Positions 20,907 through 32,122 of a stretch of DNA of 64,000 bases are shown one piece after another. Below the pieces are notes generated by a model that saw only the letters and a list, made by a program, of their open reading frames with translations, was not told the origin of the DNA and made no database searches. The DNA is from Silvania hatchlandensis (GTDB taxonomy: Bacteria > Pseudomonadota > Gammaproteobacteria > Enterobacterales > Enterobacteriaceae). The first letter of the stretch is position 1, and every line of letters starts with the position of its first letter. Location of the stretch: positions 161,991 through 225,990 of the forward strand of contig NZ_JAMGZK010000049.1 in assembly GCF_025564065.1 (NCBI RefSeq), written 5' to 3'. A program made the position numbers and the translations under genes.

Positions 20907-20912
20907 CAGGAT

Positions 20913-20940
20913 AATCGGGCTGCCAATGGCAGCCCGATTT
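20913..20940 (+). terminator. alaA terminator
   Basis: AATCGGGCTGCC and GGCAGCCCGATT form a 12-bp perfect stem with a four-base loop, seven bases after the alaA stop codon. The T-run is short. Confidence 0.85.
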
Positions 20941-20999
20941 GCATCTCGCCTCCCCTCCCCTCACAATCAAACCTCGCTGTGCAAGACAAAAGGTAACTT

Positions 21000-21599
21000 A
21001 TGAGTCAGAGTCATTTTTTCGCCCATCTTTCCCGCCTGAAACTTATCAACCGCTGGCCGCTGATGCGCAACGTACGCACCGAGAACGTCTCTGAACACAG
21101 CCTGCAGGTGGCGATGGTGGCCCACGCGCTGGCGGCGATTAAAAACCGCAAGTTCAACGGTCAGGCCAACGCCGAACGTATTGCCCTGCTGGCGATGTAC
21201 CATGATGCCTCAGAAGTGCTGACCGGCGATCTGCCGACCCCGGTCAAATACTTCAATTCGCAAATTGCGCAGGAGTACAAAGCGATCGAAAAAATCGCCC
21301 AGCAAAAACTGGTGGAGATGGTACCGGAAGAGCTGCGCGATATCTTTGAGCCCCTAATCGATGAGAACAGCTATAGCGAAGAAGAGCGCGCAATTGTTAA
21401 GCAGGCCGATGCCCTGTGCGCCTATCTGAAGTGTCTGGAAGAGCTCTCTGCCGGTAATCACGAATTTTTGCTGGCCAAATCCCGGCTGGAAAAAACGCTC
21501 GACGCGCGGCGCAGTGAGGAGATGGACTACTTTATGCAGGTCTTCGTTCCCAGCTTCCAGCTGTCGCTGGATGAGATCAGCCAGGATTCATCTTTATAG
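21000..21599 (+). CDS. yfbR: 5'-deoxynucleotidase YfbR (HD domain)
   Basis: A 199-residue HD-domain phosphohydrolase that removes the phosphate from deoxynucleoside 5'-monophosphates. The metal ligands are visible: H33 (in [16 protein letters not shown]), H68/D69 ([12 protein letters not shown]) and the distal aspartate in [16 protein letters not shown] near residue 137. Length and sequence match E. coli YfbR. The start follows an AAGGTAAC sequence. It is a plus-strand gene facing yfbS. Confidence 0.96.
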   Translation: MSQSHFFAHLSRLKLINRWPLMRNVRTENVSEHSLQVAMVAHALAAIKNRKFNGQANAERIALLAMYHDASEVLTGDLPTPVKYFNSQIAQEYKAIEKIAQQKLVEMVPEELRDIFEPLIDENSYSEEERAIVKQADALCAYLKCLEELSAGNHEFLLAKSRLEKTLDARRSEEMDYFMQVFVPSFQLSLDEISQDSSL

Positions 21600-21602
21600 G
21601 TT

Positions 21603-21623
21603 GTTGCCCGGAAGCCGGGCAAC
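21603..21623. repeat. GTTGCCCGG/CCGGGCAAC hairpin between yfbR and yfbS
   Basis: A 9-bp perfect stem with a three-base loop, between convergent genes four bases after the yfbR stop. There is no clear T-run on either strand. The composition resembles one arm of enterobacterial REP palindromes. It may be a terminator or an mRNA 3'-end stabiliser. Confidence 0.6.
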
Positions 21624-21627
21624 GCCC

Positions 21628-23460
21628 TTAAAACGGGAACAGCACCGGTATCAAGATCACGCATACCACCATCACCAAAAAGGTGAAAGGCACGCCAAGC
21701 TTCACAAAGTCGCTAAAGGTATACTTACCCGGTCCCAGTACCAGCGTATTGACGGGCGATGAGACCGGCGTCATAAAGGCCGCAGACGCGGCCATCGCGA
21801 CCATCATGGCGAACGGATAGGGCGAGACGCCCATGGATTTCGCCATCGCCAGCGCGATGGGTGCCATCAGCACTGCGGTCGCCGTATTTGAGATAAACAG
21901 CCCGATGGTGGCGCACATCACGAACAGGCAGATCAGCATCATATAAGGGCCGTAGCCGCCGCCCAGATCCATCAACCCTTTCACCACCAAATCCACACCG
22001 CCGGTTTTTTGCAGTGCCAGCGCGAAGGGCATCATGCCGACGATCAGAATGATGCTCGGCCAGTGAATCGCCTTATAGGCACTTTCGGCATCGATACAGC
22101 GAAACTTGCCCATCAGCAGGCAGGCAATGATAGCGGCGACGGGATTGGGAATTTCATCCGTCAGCATCAGGGCGACCATCAGCACCAGACAAAAAATGGC
22201 GTGCGGTGCCTGGCTATGGGCCGGAGACGCGTCACTCACCTCAATGGGTAAATTGAGCACCACAAAGTCGCGCCCCGCCTGTCCCAGCTGGCCGATCAGT
22301 TTCCAGTTACCCACCACGAGGAAAATGTCCCCCAGTTGCAGAGGCTCGTCGACCACTGCCCCCTCCAGCGCTACGCCGTCACGTTTTAATCCCACCACGT
22401 TCAGGCCATAGCGGGTACGAAAGCCGATTTCGCGCATCGTCTTGCCGAGCAGTTCAGATTCGGGGATCAGCGAGACTTCAGCCATGCCGACGTCCAGCGC
22501 CTGATCGGAGAAGTACTCGCCGCGCAGCACCATCGGTTCCAGAAGCTGCTCGCTGCAAAATTCGCGCAGGTCGACATCCGCCGATGACATATCAATTAGC
22601 AGCACGTCCCGGGCGCGGAACTCGGATACGCCGTTCACATTGACGATAACCCGGCGGAATCGACGCCAGCGCTCGACGCCAATAACGTTAGCGCCGTAGC
22701 GTTCGCGCAGCTTGAGATCGTCCAGCCGCTGACCAATCATCGGCGAGCCAGGACGGATAGCGAGGCGACGGGCCCGCCCGGTCAGACGATACTCTTTAAT
22801 CAAATCGCGGAAGGTGCGCCGCTTCCAGCCATCGCGGGATTTATCCTGCCCCTCACTTTTCAGGGCAAAGCGGGTCAGCAGCATATAGACAATGCCCATC
22901 GCCAGAATCACCAGCCCCAGCGGGGTGACACTAAAAAAGCTGAACCCTTGCAGGCCTTCGCGCAGCAGCTCGCTGTTGACCACCAGGTTCGGCGGCGTCG
23001 CCACCAGGGTCATCATGCCGCTGATAAGCCCGGCAAAGCTCAGCGGCATCATCAGGCGCGACGGCGAGATTTGCATCCGCATCGAAACGCTCAGCACCAC
23101 GGGAATAAAGATCGCCACCACCCCGGTAGAGCTCATAAAAGCCCCCAACCCAGCGACGGTCAGCATCAGATAAACCAACATTTTGGTTTCGCTGCTGCCC
23201 GCCACCTTCACCAGCCAGGCACCCATACTGGTTGCCACGCCAGTACGCACCAGCCCGTCGCCGATGATAAACAGCGCAGCAATAAGAATAACGTTGGGAT
23301 CGCTAAAACCGGAAAAGGCTTCCGGGAGCGTCAGGGTGCCGCTGAGGACAAAGGCCACGATCACCAGCAGCGCCACGGCGTCCATGCGCACTTTGCCGGT
23401 CGCAAAAAGGAGGATAGCGATGAGCAGCAAGCTCAACACCCAGGTAAGTTCACCGTTCAA
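21628..23460 (-). CDS. yfbS: YfbS, SLC13-family membrane transporter with two RCK_C domains
   Basis: A 610-residue inner-membrane protein. About five N-terminal helices (1-200) and about six C-terminal helices (400-610) flank a cytoplasmic central part (about 205-395) that looks like two TrkA-C/RCK_C regulatory domains. The membrane part has the SLC13 (divalent anion:Na+ symporter) pattern, including [15 protein letters not shown] and [15 protein letters not shown]. coli YfbS has the same length and layout; its substrate is not established. It is preceded by the hxpA terminator, so it probably has its own promoter in the 77-base gap. Confidence 0.93.
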   Translation of the reverse strand: MNGELTWVLSLLLIAILLFATGKVRMDAVALLVIVAFVLSGTLTLPEAFSGFSDPNVILIAALFIIGDGLVRTGVATSMGAWLVKVAGSSETKMLVYLMLTVAGLGAFMSSTGVVAIFIPVVLSVSMRMQISPSRLMMPLSFAGLISGMMTLVATPPNLVVNSELLREGLQGFSFFSVTPLGLVILAMGIVYMLLTRFALKSEGQDKSRDGWKRRTFRDLIKEYRLTGRARRLAIRPGSPMIGQRLDDLKLRERYGANVIGVERWRRFRRVIVNVNGVSEFRARDVLLIDMSSADVDLREFCSEQLLEPMVLRGEYFSDQALDVGMAEVSLIPESELLGKTMREIGFRTRYGLNVVGLKRDGVALEGAVVDEPLQLGDIFLVVGNWKLIGQLGQAGRDFVVLNLPIEVSDASPAHSQAPHAIFCLVLMVALMLTDEIPNPVAAIIACLLMGKFRCIDAESAYKAIHWPSIILIVGMMPFALALQKTGGVDLVVKGLMDLGGGYGPYMMLICLFVMCATIGLFISNTATAVLMAPIALAMAKSMGVSPYPFAMMVAMAASAAFMTPVSSPVNTLVLGPGKYTFSDFVKLGVPFTFLVMVVCVILIPVLFPF

Positions 23461-23501
23461 AACAGGTCCTTGTCAGAAAAGAGTGCGAGAAATAGTGCCA
23501 T

Positions 23502-23526
23502 AAAAAAGCCCCAGCAATGTGGGGCT
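23502..23526 (-). terminator. hxpA terminator
   Basis: On the minus strand AGCCCC pairs with GGGGCT around a CACATTGCT-type loop, followed by a run of six T residues. It lies about a dozen bases after the hxpA stop. Confidence 0.85.
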
Positions 23527-23537
23527 ACATCATGTGA

Positions 23538-24197
23538 TTACACTTTCCGCGTGACGGTTACATTCCCGTCGGCGGAACGGCTTACCGCCAGCGCCTCCAG
23601 CGTGGTCAGTACAAAGTCGGCTTCATCCAGACGTGGGGAGTCGGCGGGCACATTAACGGCGATAACGTGGCTTCCGGCATTGAGGCCTGCCAGCACCCCG
23701 GCAGCGGCGTCTTCGACAACGACGCACGCTTCAGGGGCCAGCCCCAGCAGCTCTGCGCCCAGTAAAAAAGCGTCCGGCTCAGGCTTACCGCGCTTCACGC
23801 GTTCAGCGGTAACAAACACTTCTGGCATCGGCAACCCTGCGGCCTTGTGGCGCGCATGGGCCACAGGAACAGAGCCGGAGGTGACGATGGCCCACGGGAT
23901 CGCGCTTTCATTGAGGTGTCTGAGCAGCGCCAGCGCCCCCGGCAGCGCGGTAATGCCGTCGGTATCGGTGGCCTCGATTTGCTCCAGCCAGCGAAACTCC
24001 GCCTGGATATCCGCTTCACTTCGTCCGGATAAGAAGTGCCGTAAAGAGGTTATGGCCTGTTTGCCATGGATAAAATTCAGCACGTCCTGATGGTCGATGC
24101 CATGTCTGTCGGCCCAGTGGCACCAGGAGCGTTCTACAACTGGCAGGGAATCCACCAGCGTACCGTCCAGATCAAACAGAAAACCTTTACACTGCAC
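23538..24197 (-). CDS. hxpA: Hexitol/sugar phosphatase HxpA (YfbT), HAD superfamily
   Basis: A 219-residue HAD phosphatase. HAD motif I DLDGTLVDS is at 9-17 with nucleophile D9 and acid/base D11. Motif II is VTSGS near 112, motif III the lysine in KRGKPEPDAF, and motif IV VVVEDAAAGVLAG. It has the small helical cap of the phosphoglucomutase-like subfamily. E. coli HxpA (YfbT) dephosphorylates sugar and hexitol phosphates; the same use here is inferred from similarity. It is 11 bases downstream of yfbU and ends in a terminator. Confidence 0.93.
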   Translation of the reverse strand: MQCKGFLFDLDGTLVDSLPVVERSWCHWADRHGIDHQDVLNFIHGKQAITSLRHFLSGRSEADIQAEFRWLEQIEATDTDGITALPGALALLRHLNESAIPWAIVTSGSVPVAHARHKAAGLPMPEVFVTAERVKRGKPEPDAFLLGAELLGLAPEACVVVEDAAAGVLAGLNAGSHVIAVNVPADSPRLDEADFVLTTLEALAVSRSADGNVTVTRKV

Positions 24198-24208
24198 ATC
24201 AACCTCCG

Positions 24209-24703
24209 TCAGGCATTAATAATTTGTTGGATCTCGTTGCTGCTCAAATGGTACTGGCGCGGACAGGCGTGCCATGCGCTAAGCATGCGCTGATACTTAT
24301 CCCACATCGGCGTCTGGGCATTAAAGCCATGCGTACCGGCATCAAAATGGGTATAGCGCCCTTCCACGTTCACCATAAAGCGCACATAGCTCAGGTAGCG
24401 GGATTCGGTAGCCGCGTCATAGCCGAGGAAGGTCACGCGACGTTCATCAATGGTCTGGGCATCTTTCAGGTTCGCCCACGACACATGCAGCGCGTGATAC
24501 ATCTCCATAATGTCGATCACGGTGCGACAGGTCTCTTCTTTCAGCTCACCAAACTCGCGATCCAGCTCGCGCATCTGTAATCCAAAGCCACGTTCGACGA
24601 TAGTCTGCAGGCGGCGATAGCGCTCGGCGTTGTCGGGATCAAGCATAGTCATCATTTTGTACTGATTAGACAAAATCAGACGTTGAGCGTGGGTCATTTC
24701 CAT
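24209..24703 (-). CDS. yfbU: UPF0304 family protein YfbU
   Basis: A 164-residue soluble, mostly helical protein of the YfbU family (UPF0304). It is nearly identical along its length to E. coli YfbU, whose role is not established, although overexpression was reported to affect cell viability. No catalytic motif is recognisable. The start at ATG 24703 (MEMTHAQRL...) is supported by CAGGAG seven bases upstream. A longer frame beginning with GTG at 24745 would add 14 residues that overlap the yfbV terminator and is unlikely. Confidence 0.93.
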   Translation of the reverse strand: MEMTHAQRLILSNQYKMMTMLDPDNAERYRRLQTIVERGFGLQMRELDREFGELKEETCRTVIDIMEMYHALHVSWANLKDAQTIDERRVTFLGYDAATESRYLSYVRFMVNVEGRYTHFDAGTHGFNAQTPMWDKYQRMLSAWHACPRQYHLSSNEIQQIINA

Positions 24704-24733
24704 CTTTCGACTCCTGTTGCGCAATGCAGCATT

Positions 24734-24775
24734 AAAAAAAGACACGGTAACGGTTTGTTACTGTGCCTTTTTTTT
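24734..24775 (-). terminator. yfbV terminator
   Basis: On the minus strand GGCACAGTAAC pairs with GTTACCGTGTC (one G-T pair) around a short loop, flanked by an A-run upstream and seven T residues downstream. It lies about 20 bases after the yfbV stop. Confidence 0.88.
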
Positions 24776-24795
24776 GTGACCGTTTCGATGATCAA

Positions 24796-25251
24796 TCACA
24801 AGTCATCGAGGAATGTTTTATCAAGTTGGTTAAATGCCCGCTTAAGGGTGTCGGCCAGCGCCTGGTAATCCGGTTTGCCTTCTACCGGCGCGAGGGCCTG
24901 GCCTGCATCCTGCAACCGGCCACGGACTTCATAAAACCAGTTTAAAACGGTGGGCGGCAACGGGGTGACGGAGCGTTTACCCAGCCACCATAATCCCTGC
25001 ATCGGCAGACTCAGGGCAAACAAGGCGGTGGCGACCGCCGGCCCCAGCTGACCGCCCAGGGCTATCTGCCAGCACAGGGTAAAGATGGCGATCGGCGGCA
25101 TCAGGCGAATCGCATAACGGGTGGCGCGAATCGCGCGGTTTTCAATAAAGACGGGCGCCAGGCGCTTTTCCATTGGCCACGTCTTCGAATAGTGCTGTCC
25201 ACGACGAAACAGACTAAAGAAGCTCACGGAAGGGTTCACGGGTGTCGACAT
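24796..25251 (-). CDS. yfbV: UPF0208 membrane protein YfbV
   Basis: A 151-residue inner-membrane protein with two hydrophobic helices, around residues 46-65 ([20 protein letters not shown]) and 70-92. The ends are polar, with the C-terminal [19 protein letters not shown]. It matches E. coli YfbV in length and sequence; that protein has been linked to insulating the Ter macrodomain from neighbouring chromosome regions. It is divergent from ackA across a 336-base gap. Confidence 0.93.
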   Translation of the reverse strand: MSTPVNPSVSFFSLFRRGQHYSKTWPMEKRLAPVFIENRAIRATRYAIRLMPPIAIFTLCWQIALGGQLGPAVATALFALSLPMQGLWWLGKRSVTPLPPTVLNWFYEVRGRLQDAGQALAPVEGKPDYQALADTLKRAFNQLDKTFLDDL

Positions 25252-25587
25252 GGCTTACCTCAACTTCACATATAAAAATTAAAAAATTCGTGCAAATCCA
25301 CAACTGGTCATGACAACGTTCAAAAACTTTTGTCAGCGCTACCCAGTATCGGGTATCCTGTGCCGGTCTGCAAAGGCCTTAGGCGAGAATCGTTAACTCG
25401 TCAAATTATCGCACATTATGCCATTGCCGGAAAAATGCGCAAAATGGCATAAAATCATATGTATTCCTTTCGTCATGCCGAAATGTACTTCCGGCATGAT
25501 GTTAATCATAAATGTCAGCCTGATCTTGCGTTACGCTTTAAGACTCACTGACGTTTTTTTAGCCACGTATCAATAATAGGTACTTCC
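25252..25587. promoter_or_regulatory. yfbV-ackA divergent promoter region with leader hairpins
   Basis: This 336-base gap holds no gene. It contains two inverted repeats on the ackA side: TGCCATT/AATGGCA (25419-25449, 17-base centre) and CATGCCG/CGGCATG (25474-25498, 11-base loop). Both probably fall in the ackA leader. E. coli ackA-pta is driven by several promoters in the corresponding gap. I cannot place -10 and -35 boxes here with confidence. Confidence 0.5.
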
Positions 25588-26790
25588 ATGTCGAGTAAGT
25601 TAGTACTGGTTCTGAACTGCGGTAGCTCCTCACTGAAATTCGCCATCATCGATGCGCTCAACGGTGAAGAGTACCTCTCTGGTTTGGCCGAATGTTTCCA
25701 TCTTCCTGAAGCACGTCTCAAGTGGAAAATGGACGGCAGCAAACAAGAAGCGGCTTTAGGTGCAGGCGCCGCTCACAGTGAAGCGCTGAACTTTATCGTT
25801 AACACTATTCTGGCACAAAAACCAGAACTGTCCGCTCAGCTGACCTCTATCGGTCATCGTATCGTTCATGGTGGCGAGAAGTACACCAAATCTGTAATCA
25901 TCGATGAAACCGTGATTCAGGGTATCAAAGATGCAGCGCCATTTGCACCGCTGCACAACCCGGCTCACCTGATCGGTATCACCGAAGCGCTGAAATCCTT
26001 CCCGCATTTAAAAGACAAAAACGTGGCCGTGTTCGACACTGCGTTCCACCAGACTATGCCGGAAGAGTCTTACCTGTACGCCCTGCCGTACAACCTCTAC
26101 AAAGAGCACGGCGTGCGCCGCTACGGCTTCCATGGCACCAGTCACTACTATGTGACTCAGGAAGCCGCGAAAATGCTGAACAAGCCAGTTGAAGAAGTGA
26201 ACATCATTACTTGTCACCTGGGTAACGGCGGTTCCGTTTCTGCTATCCGTAACGGCGAATGTGTTGATACCTCCATGGGTCTGACCCCACTGGAAGGCCT
26301 GGTAATGGGCACCCGTACCGGTGACATCGATCCAGCGATCATCTTCTTCCTGCACGACAACCTGGGCATGAGCGTTGACCAGATCAACACCATGCTGACC
26401 AAAGAGTCTGGCCTGCTGGGTCTGACCGAAGTCACCAGCGATTGCCGTTACGTTGAAGACAACTACGCGTCTAAAGAAGATGCGAAGCGTGCAATGGACG
26501 TTTACTGCCACCGCCTGGCAAAATACATCGGCTCTTACACTGCGCTGATGGACGGTCGTCTGGACGGGATCGTATTCACCGGTGGTATCGGCGAGAATGC
26601 AGCAATGGTACGCGAGCTGTCCCTGGGCAAACTGGGCGTGCTGGGCTTTGATGTTGACCACGAACGTAACCTGGCCGCGCGCTTTGGTAAGTCTGGCTTC
26701 ATCAACAAAGAAGGTACCCGCCTCGCGATGGTTATCCCAACCAACGAAGAGCTGGTTATCGCGCAAGACGCAAACCGTCTGACTGCCTGA
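25588..26790 (+). CDS. ackA: Acetate kinase
   Basis: A 400-residue ASKHA-fold kinase that interconverts acetyl phosphate + ADP and acetate + ATP. It is full length. The N-terminal phosphate-binding motif [14 protein letters not shown] is at about 5-18. The central motif is [11 protein letters not shown], the ATP-binding [11 protein letters not shown] and [23 protein letters not shown]. The C-terminal adenosine-site motif is FTGGIGENA. It is followed after a hairpin by pta, with which it makes the overflow acetate pathway. Confidence 0.98.
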   Translation: MSSKLVLVLNCGSSSLKFAIIDALNGEEYLSGLAECFHLPEARLKWKMDGSKQEAALGAGAAHSEALNFIVNTILAQKPELSAQLTSIGHRIVHGGEKYTKSVIIDETVIQGIKDAAPFAPLHNPAHLIGITEALKSFPHLKDKNVAVFDTAFHQTMPEESYLYALPYNLYKEHGVRRYGFHGTSHYYVTQEAAKMLNKPVEEVNIITCHLGNGGSVSAIRNGECVDTSMGLTPLEGLVMGTRTGDIDPAIIFFLHDNLGMSVDQINTMLTKESGLLGLTEVTSDCRYVEDNYASKEDAKRAMDVYCHRLAKYIGSYTALMDGRLDGIVFTGGIGENAAMVRELSLGKLGVLGFDVDHERNLAARFGKSGFINKEGTRLAMVIPTNEELVIAQDANRLTA

Positions 26791-26795
26791 TTCCA

Positions 26796-26818
26796 CACCG
26801 CCAGCCATGCTGGCGGTG
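26796..26818 (+). other. ackA-pta intercistronic hairpin
   Basis: CACCGCCAGC and GCTGGCGGTG make a perfect 10-bp stem with a three-base CAT loop, followed by CTGTTTTG. It lies five bases after the ackA stop and 49 bases before pta. It may weaken read-through into pta or protect the ackA message from 3' exonucleases. Confidence 0.7.
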
Positions 26819-26866
26819 CTGTTTTGTCGCCCGCCCGTTTTGGGCGGTAACGAAAGAGGATAAATC

Positions 26867-29005
26867 GTGTCCCGTACTATTATGCTAATCCCGACCGGAA
26901 CCAGCGTAGGCCTGACCAGCGTCAGCCTCGGCGTGATCCGTGCGATGGAACGCAAAGGCGTTCGTCTGAGCGTGTTTAAGCCAATTGCGCAACCACGTGC
27001 TGGTGGCGATGCTCCCGATCAGACCACCGCGATTATTCGCGCAAACTCGACTCTGCCAGCCGCTGAACCGCTGAAAATGAGTCACGTTGAGTCTCTGCTC
27101 TCCAGCAACCAGCAAGACGTGCTGATGGAAGAGATCATCGCCAACTATCACGCTAACGCACAGGATGCGGAAGTGGTGCTGGTTGAAGGTTTGGTACCGA
27201 CGCGCAAGCATCAGTTTGCCCAGTCTCTGAACTTCGAAATCGCCAAGACGCTGAACGCAGAAATCGTGTTCGTGATGTCCCAGGGTACCGATACCCCGGA
27301 ACAGCTGAAAGAGCGTATTGAGCTGACCCGCAGCAGCTTCGGCGGCGCGAAAAACGCCAACATCACCGGCGTTATCGTGAACAAGCTGAACGCACCGGTT
27401 GATGAGCAAGGCCGTACCCGTCCTGACCTGTCCGAGATTTTCGACGACTCTTCCAAAGCGAAAGTGGTGAAAATTGATCCGGCTAAACTGCAGGAATACA
27501 GTTCTCTGCCAGTTCTGGGCGCAGTGCAGTGGAGCTTCGATCTGATCGCAACGCGTGCCATCGATATGGCGCGTCACCTGAATGCGACCGTCGTTAACGA
27601 AGGCGACATCAATACCCGTCGCGTGAAGTCTGTAACCTTCTGTGCGCGTAGCATTCCGCACATGCTGGAACACTTCCGTGCAGGTTCTCTGCTGGTGACC
27701 TCTGCTGACCGTCCGGACGTGCTGGTTGCAGCGTGCCTGGCGGCGATGAACGGCGTAGAAATCGGCGCGATCCTGCTGACCGGTGCCTACGAAATGGACC
27801 CACGCGTCAGCAAGCTGTGCGAACGCGCGTTTGAGACTGGCCTGCCAGTATTCATGGTCAACACCAACACCTGGCAGACCTCTCTGAGCCTGCAGAGCTT
27901 CAACCTGGAAGTGCCGGTTGATGACCACCAGCGTATCGAGAAAGTGCAGGAATACGTTGCTGGTTGCATCAACGCTGACTGGATTGAATCCCTGACCGCG
28001 ACCTCCGAGCGCAGCCGTCGTCTCTCTCCGCCAGCCTTCCGTTACCAGCTCACCGAGCTGGCGCGCAAAGCCGGCAAGCGTGTTGTTCTGCCAGAAGGCG
28101 ACGAACCACGTACCGTTAAAGCAGCCGCTATCTGTGCAGAACGCGGTATCGCGACCTGTGTGCTGCTGGGCAACCCGGATGAGATCACCCGCGTTGCAGC
28201 GTCTCAGGGCGTTGAGCTGGGTTCAGGTATCGAAATCGTTGATCCAGAAGTGGTACGCGAAAGCTATGTTGCCCGTCTGGTCGAACTGCGTAAGAGCAAA
28301 GGGATGACCGAAGCGGTTGCCCGCGAACAGCTGGAAGACAACGTGGTGCTCGGTACGCTGATGCTGGAGCAGGACGAAGTTGACGGTCTGGTTTCCGGTG
28401 CGGTACACACCACGGCGAACACCATCCGTCCACCGCTGCAGTTGATTAAAACCGCACCTGGCAGCTCGCTGGTTTCTTCTGTGTTCTTCATGCTGCTGCC
28501 AGAACAGGTTTACGTTTACGGCGACTGTGCGATCAACCCGGATCCAACGGCTGAACAACTGGCAGAAATCGCGATTCAGTCCGCTGATTCCGCGATCGCG
28601 TTCGGTATCGAACCACGCGTAGCAATGCTCTCCTACTCAACCGGTAACTCTGGTGCCGGTAGCGATGTAGAGAAAGTGCGTGAAGCGACGCGTCTGGCGC
28701 AGGAAAAACGCCCGGATCTGGTTATCGATGGCCCGCTGCAGTACGACGCCGCAGTAATGGCTGACGTAGCGAAATCCAAAGCGCCTAACTCCCCGGTTGC
28801 CGGTCGCGCTACCGTGTTCATCTTCCCGGATCTGAACACCGGTAACACCACCTACAAAGCGGTACAGCGTTCAGCCGACCTGATCTCAATCGGGCCGATG
28901 CTGCAGGGTATGCGCAAGCCGGTGAACGACCTGTCTCGTGGCGCGCTGGTTGACGATATCGTCTACACCATCGCCCTGACCGCGATCCAGTCTTCACAGC
29001 AGTAA
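26867..29005 (+). CDS. pta: Phosphate acetyltransferase (long form)
   Basis: A 712-residue protein of three parts. Residues 1 to about 230 are a DRTGG/BioD-like P-loop-type domain ([17 protein letters not shown]), about 230-380 a DRTGG regulatory domain, and about 390-712 the catalytic phosphotransacetylase domain. The latter has [33 protein letters not shown] and [16 protein letters not shown]. It interconverts acetyl-CoA and acetyl phosphate. E. coli Pta is 714 residues; the N-terminal domain there mediates allosteric control by NADH and pyruvate. It is co-oriented with ackA, 76 bases downstream. Confidence 0.97.
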   Translation: MSRTIMLIPTGTSVGLTSVSLGVIRAMERKGVRLSVFKPIAQPRAGGDAPDQTTAIIRANSTLPAAEPLKMSHVESLLSSNQQDVLMEEIIANYHANAQDAEVVLVEGLVPTRKHQFAQSLNFEIAKTLNAEIVFVMSQGTDTPEQLKERIELTRSSFGGAKNANITGVIVNKLNAPVDEQGRTRPDLSEIFDDSSKAKVVKIDPAKLQEYSSLPVLGAVQWSFDLIATRAIDMARHLNATVVNEGDINTRRVKSVTFCARSIPHMLEHFRAGSLLVTSADRPDVLVAACLAAMNGVEIGAILLTGAYEMDPRVSKLCERAFETGLPVFMVNTNTWQTSLSLQSFNLEVPVDDHQRIEKVQEYVAGCINADWIESLTATSERSRRLSPPAFRYQLTELARKAGKRVVLPEGDEPRTVKAAAICAERGIATCVLLGNPDEITRVAASQGVELGSGIEIVDPEVVRESYVARLVELRKSKGMTEAVAREQLEDNVVLGTLMLEQDEVDGLVSGAVHTTANTIRPPLQLIKTAPGSSLVSSVFFMLLPEQVYVYGDCAINPDPTAEQLAEIAIQSADSAIAFGIEPRVAMLSYSTGNSGAGSDVEKVREATRLAQEKRPDLVIDGPLQYDAAVMADVAKSKAPNSPVAGRATVFIFPDLNTGNTTYKAVQRSADLISIGPMLQGMRKPVNDLSRGALVDDIVYTIALTAIQSSQQ

Positions 29006-29020
29006 GCAGCACCCCAACGC

Positions 29021-29050
29021 AAAAAGGCGACCTGATGGTCGCCTTTTTTA
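29021..29050. terminator. Bidirectional terminator between pta and yfcD
   Basis: AAAAAGGCGACC, a four-base loop and GGTCGCCTTTTTT, 15 bases after the pta stop. Its symmetry (A-run left, T-run right) allows it to serve yfcD on the minus strand as well. No yfcC homologue lies between, unlike E. coli K-12. Confidence 0.92.
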
Positions 29051-29062
29051 TTGCTGCTGCGG

Positions 29063-29605
29063 TTAGGCTTCTTCGTGCTTAACCGGTTCGTTGCTGGCAT
29101 TGCGGCTCATCCACAGGGCCAGCGCTTTCAGCGAGTCCGGGGTGAAATCGTCGCAACGCGCGGTGATCTCAGCAGGCGTCATCCAGCTGACCTCACTCAC
29201 CTCTTCTTCCTGCAGCGCAAACGGTCCGTGGGAGACGCAGCTAAAAAGCCCACCCCAGACGCGACAGTGCTTGTCTTCAAAATAGAACTGCCCGTGCTCG
29301 GCGAACGGCACCCCGGCAATACCCAGCTCCTCTTCCGCTTCCCGGCGGGCGGACTCGAGTAACTGCTCATCGGCCTGCACCACGCCCCCGGCGGTGGCAT
29401 CAAGCATGCCCGGCATAAAGTCTTTCGTTTCTGTACGGCGCTGGACCAGAATTTTGCCCATGCCATCGTGCACCACGATATAGGTTGCGCGATGACGCAG
29501 ACGCTGCGCCCGCATCTGTTCGCGGCTCGCCTGCGCAATGACTTCATTGTCTTCGCTGACAATATCGACCCATTCAGTACTTGCCAAATGACTGTGCTCC
29601 ACCAT
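29063..29605 (-). CDS. yfcD: Nudix hydrolase YfcD
   Basis: A 180-residue Nudix hydrolase. The complete Nudix box lies at residues 73-96 (begins GGVVQADE, ends REAEEELGI), with all metal-binding glutamates present. The family cleaves nucleoside diphosphates linked to another moiety; the substrate of E. coli YfcD is not established, although the fold resembles isopentenyl-diphosphate isomerase-like Nudix proteins. The start at 29605 follows GAAGG with good spacing. The C-terminal tail is shorter on acidic residues than in E. coli. Confidence 0.94.
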   Translation of the reverse strand: MVEHSHLASTEWVDIVSEDNEVIAQASREQMRAQRLRHRATYIVVHDGMGKILVQRRTETKDFMPGMLDATAGGVVQADEQLLESARREAEEELGIAGVPFAEHGQFYFEDKHCRVWGGLFSCVSHGPFALQEEEVSEVSWMTPAEITARCDDFTPDSLKALALWMSRNASNEPVKHEEA

Positions 29606-29660
29606 CGGGAAACCTTCTCTTTAAAGCGCTCTTGCGGCGCGTTTACTGTTGAGGAGTAAA

Positions 29661-30212
29661 TTACGGATTAATCTCGGACTGCGCAATAACCTGGCCGTCA
29701 TTCAGCGTCATAACGCACAAATGGTTCTCTTCCAGCATGCCATAACTGGCGGGGAATCCGCCTTTAGGCAGGCTGACGGAACCGGGGTTGAAATGCATGA
29801 TATCGCCCTGCTTCCCGGCGACCGGAATATGAGTATGACCATAAACCAGCACATCGCCAAGGTTCAGCGCCGGCAGGTTGTCCGGGCCGAACAGATGTCC
29901 ATGGGTCACAAACAGGCGGCATTTTTCCAACAGGATCTGCTGCCAGGGGGCGGTAATCGGAAAGTGCAGCAGCATCTGGTCAACTTCGCTATCGCAGTTA
30001 CCGCGCACGGCGATAATGCGCGACGCGATGGCGTTCAGCCGCTCGGCGACCTGCGCAGGCGCATAGCCTTCGGGCAGCGGATTGCGTGGGCCATGATTCA
30101 GCACATCGCCGAGGATTACCAGCCATTGTGCACCGCTCTGATTAAACAGAGAAAGCACCCGTTCGGTCGCCGGAAGCGAACCGTGAATGTCCGATGCAAA
30201 CATCAGTTTCAT
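29661..30212 (-). CDS. yfcE: Metallophosphodiesterase YfcE
   Basis: A 183-residue calcineurin-like phosphodiesterase. The metal ligands appear in order: D8 and H10 (ASDIHGS), the LGDVLNHGP aspartate near 37, RGNCDSE (asparagine) near 75, THGHLFG near 106 and YGHTHIPV near 128. E. coli YfcE is manganese-dependent on artificial phosphodiesters; its natural substrate is unknown. ATG 30212 is chosen because GGAG lies seven bases upstream; an in-frame ATG four codons earlier would include that site in the coding region. Confidence 0.94.
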   Translation of the reverse strand: MKLMFASDIHGSLPATERVLSLFNQSGAQWLVILGDVLNHGPRNPLPEGYAPAQVAERLNAIASRIIAVRGNCDSEVDQMLLHFPITAPWQQILLEKCRLFVTHGHLFGPDNLPALNLGDVLVYGHTHIPVAGKQGDIMHFNPGSVSLPKGGFPASYGMLEENHLCVMTLNDGQVIAQSEINP

Positions 30213-30267
30213 CGATGACTCCATGTAGAGAAAAGCTGCCTCATCATACCCGAATCAGCCGTGCTTA

Positions 30268-30990
<723 letters not shown>

Positions 30991-31049
30991 TTAGCACCAC
31001 CACCTATACTCGATCCTATGCCGGGAAAACAGTCATCACAGGAGATGAA

Positions 31050-31679
31050 ATGATTGACCTTTATTATGCCCCTACCGCAAATGGCCATAAGATCACGCTC
31101 TTTCTGGAAGAGGCCCAGCTGGACTACCGCATCCTGCGCGTCGATATCAGCAAAGGCGACCAGTTTCGTCCCGACTTTCTCGCCATTTCACCGAACAATA
31201 AAATCCCCGCCATTGTCGACACCCAGCCCAATGACGGCGGTGCACCGCTGAGTCTGTTTGAATCCGGCGAGATTTTGCTGTACCTGGCGGAAAAAACAGG
31301 CAAGTTGCTCAGCGGTGAGCTGCGCGAGCGCCATGTGACGCTGCAGTGGCTGGTCTGGCAGGTGAGCGAACTGGGCCCGATGATCGCGCAGAATTACCAC
31401 TTCAATCACGCGGCGCCGCAGCCCATCCCCTACGCCATCGAACGCTTTCAGGTGGAGACGCAGCGGCTGTATAACGTGCTGAATAAGCGCCTGGAAAAAT
31501 CACCGTGGCTCGGCGGGGATCACTACAGCATTGCCGATATCGCCTGCTGGCCGTGGGTCAATACCCATGTCAGCCATCGCGTCGATTTAGCCTCGTGGCC
31601 AGCGGTGAATAATTGGTTTGAGCGTATTCGTACCCGCCCGGCGACGGATCGCGCGCTGCAAAAAGCCCAGCAAATTTAA
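31050..31679 (+). CDS. yfcG: Disulfide-bond oxidoreductase YfcG (GST-like, Nu class)
   Basis: A 209-residue glutathione transferase homologue. It has the Nu-class hallmark [14 protein letters not shown] at 9-22, with no catalytic cysteine or tyrosine at the usual place. NNKIPAIVD lies around 49-57 and [17 protein letters not shown] at 69-85. E. coli YfcG reduces disulfides using two bound glutathiones. It is a few residues shorter at the C-terminus than E. coli YfcG (215). An AGGAGA ribosome site precedes the ATG. Confidence 0.94.
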   Translation: MIDLYYAPTANGHKITLFLEEAQLDYRILRVDISKGDQFRPDFLAISPNNKIPAIVDTQPNDGGAPLSLFESGEILLYLAEKTGKLLSGELRERHVTLQWLVWQVSELGPMIAQNYHFNHAAPQPIPYAIERFQVETQRLYNVLNKRLEKSPWLGGDHYSIADIACWPWVNTHVSHRVDLASWPAVNNWFERIRTRPATDRALQKAQQI

Positions 31680-31740
31680 GCGCGTGCTGGCGGTTTACTC
31701 ATGTATCATGATGACAAAAATGACACAGAGGAAGCCTGCA

Positions 31741-32109
31741 ATGTCCCGACACAACGCTGTTATTCGCATTAAAAATTTACGCCTGCGCACCTATATCGGT
31801 ATCAAGGATGAGGAGCGCGCCAACAAGCAGGATATTGTCGTCAATGTGGCGATCCACTATCCGGCTGACAAAGCCCGCGCCAGTGAAGATATCAATGACG
31901 CGCTTAACTATCGCACCATCACTAAAAACATCATTAACCATGTTGAGAGTAACCGGTTCTCTTTACTGGAAAAATTAACTCAGGATGTGCTGGATATCGC
32001 ATGCGATCATCACTGGGTCACCTATGCTGAAGTAGAGATCGATAAACTTCACGCGCTGCGCTATGCCGACTCCGTCTCGATGACGTTAAGCTGGGAGCGC
32101 CAGGCGTAA
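31741..32109 (+). CDS. folX: Dihydroneopterin triphosphate 2'-epimerase FolX
   Basis: A 122-residue tunnelling-fold protein paralogous to FolB. It epimerises dihydroneopterin triphosphate to the monapterin form. It has the family pattern [17 protein letters not shown] (10-26), the central NYRTITKNI and the C-terminal [19 protein letters not shown], including the conserved glutamate. The start is ATG 31741 with GAGGAA upstream; the open frame extends further upstream into yfcG without any support. It is 13 bases before yfcH. Confidence 0.95.
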   Translation: MSRHNAVIRIKNLRLRTYIGIKDEERANKQDIVVNVAIHYPADKARASEDINDALNYRTITKNIINHVESNRFSLLEKLTQDVLDIACDHHWVTYAEVEIDKLHALRYADSVSMTLSWERQA

Positions 32110-32122
32110 CCCTGGAGGCAGT

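Noticed and set aside
26008..27928. Two open frames of 315 and 347 codons antisense to ackA and pta
   Set aside because: Both mirror highly conserved, codon-biased genes. Long antisense frames are common there and these show no family resemblance.
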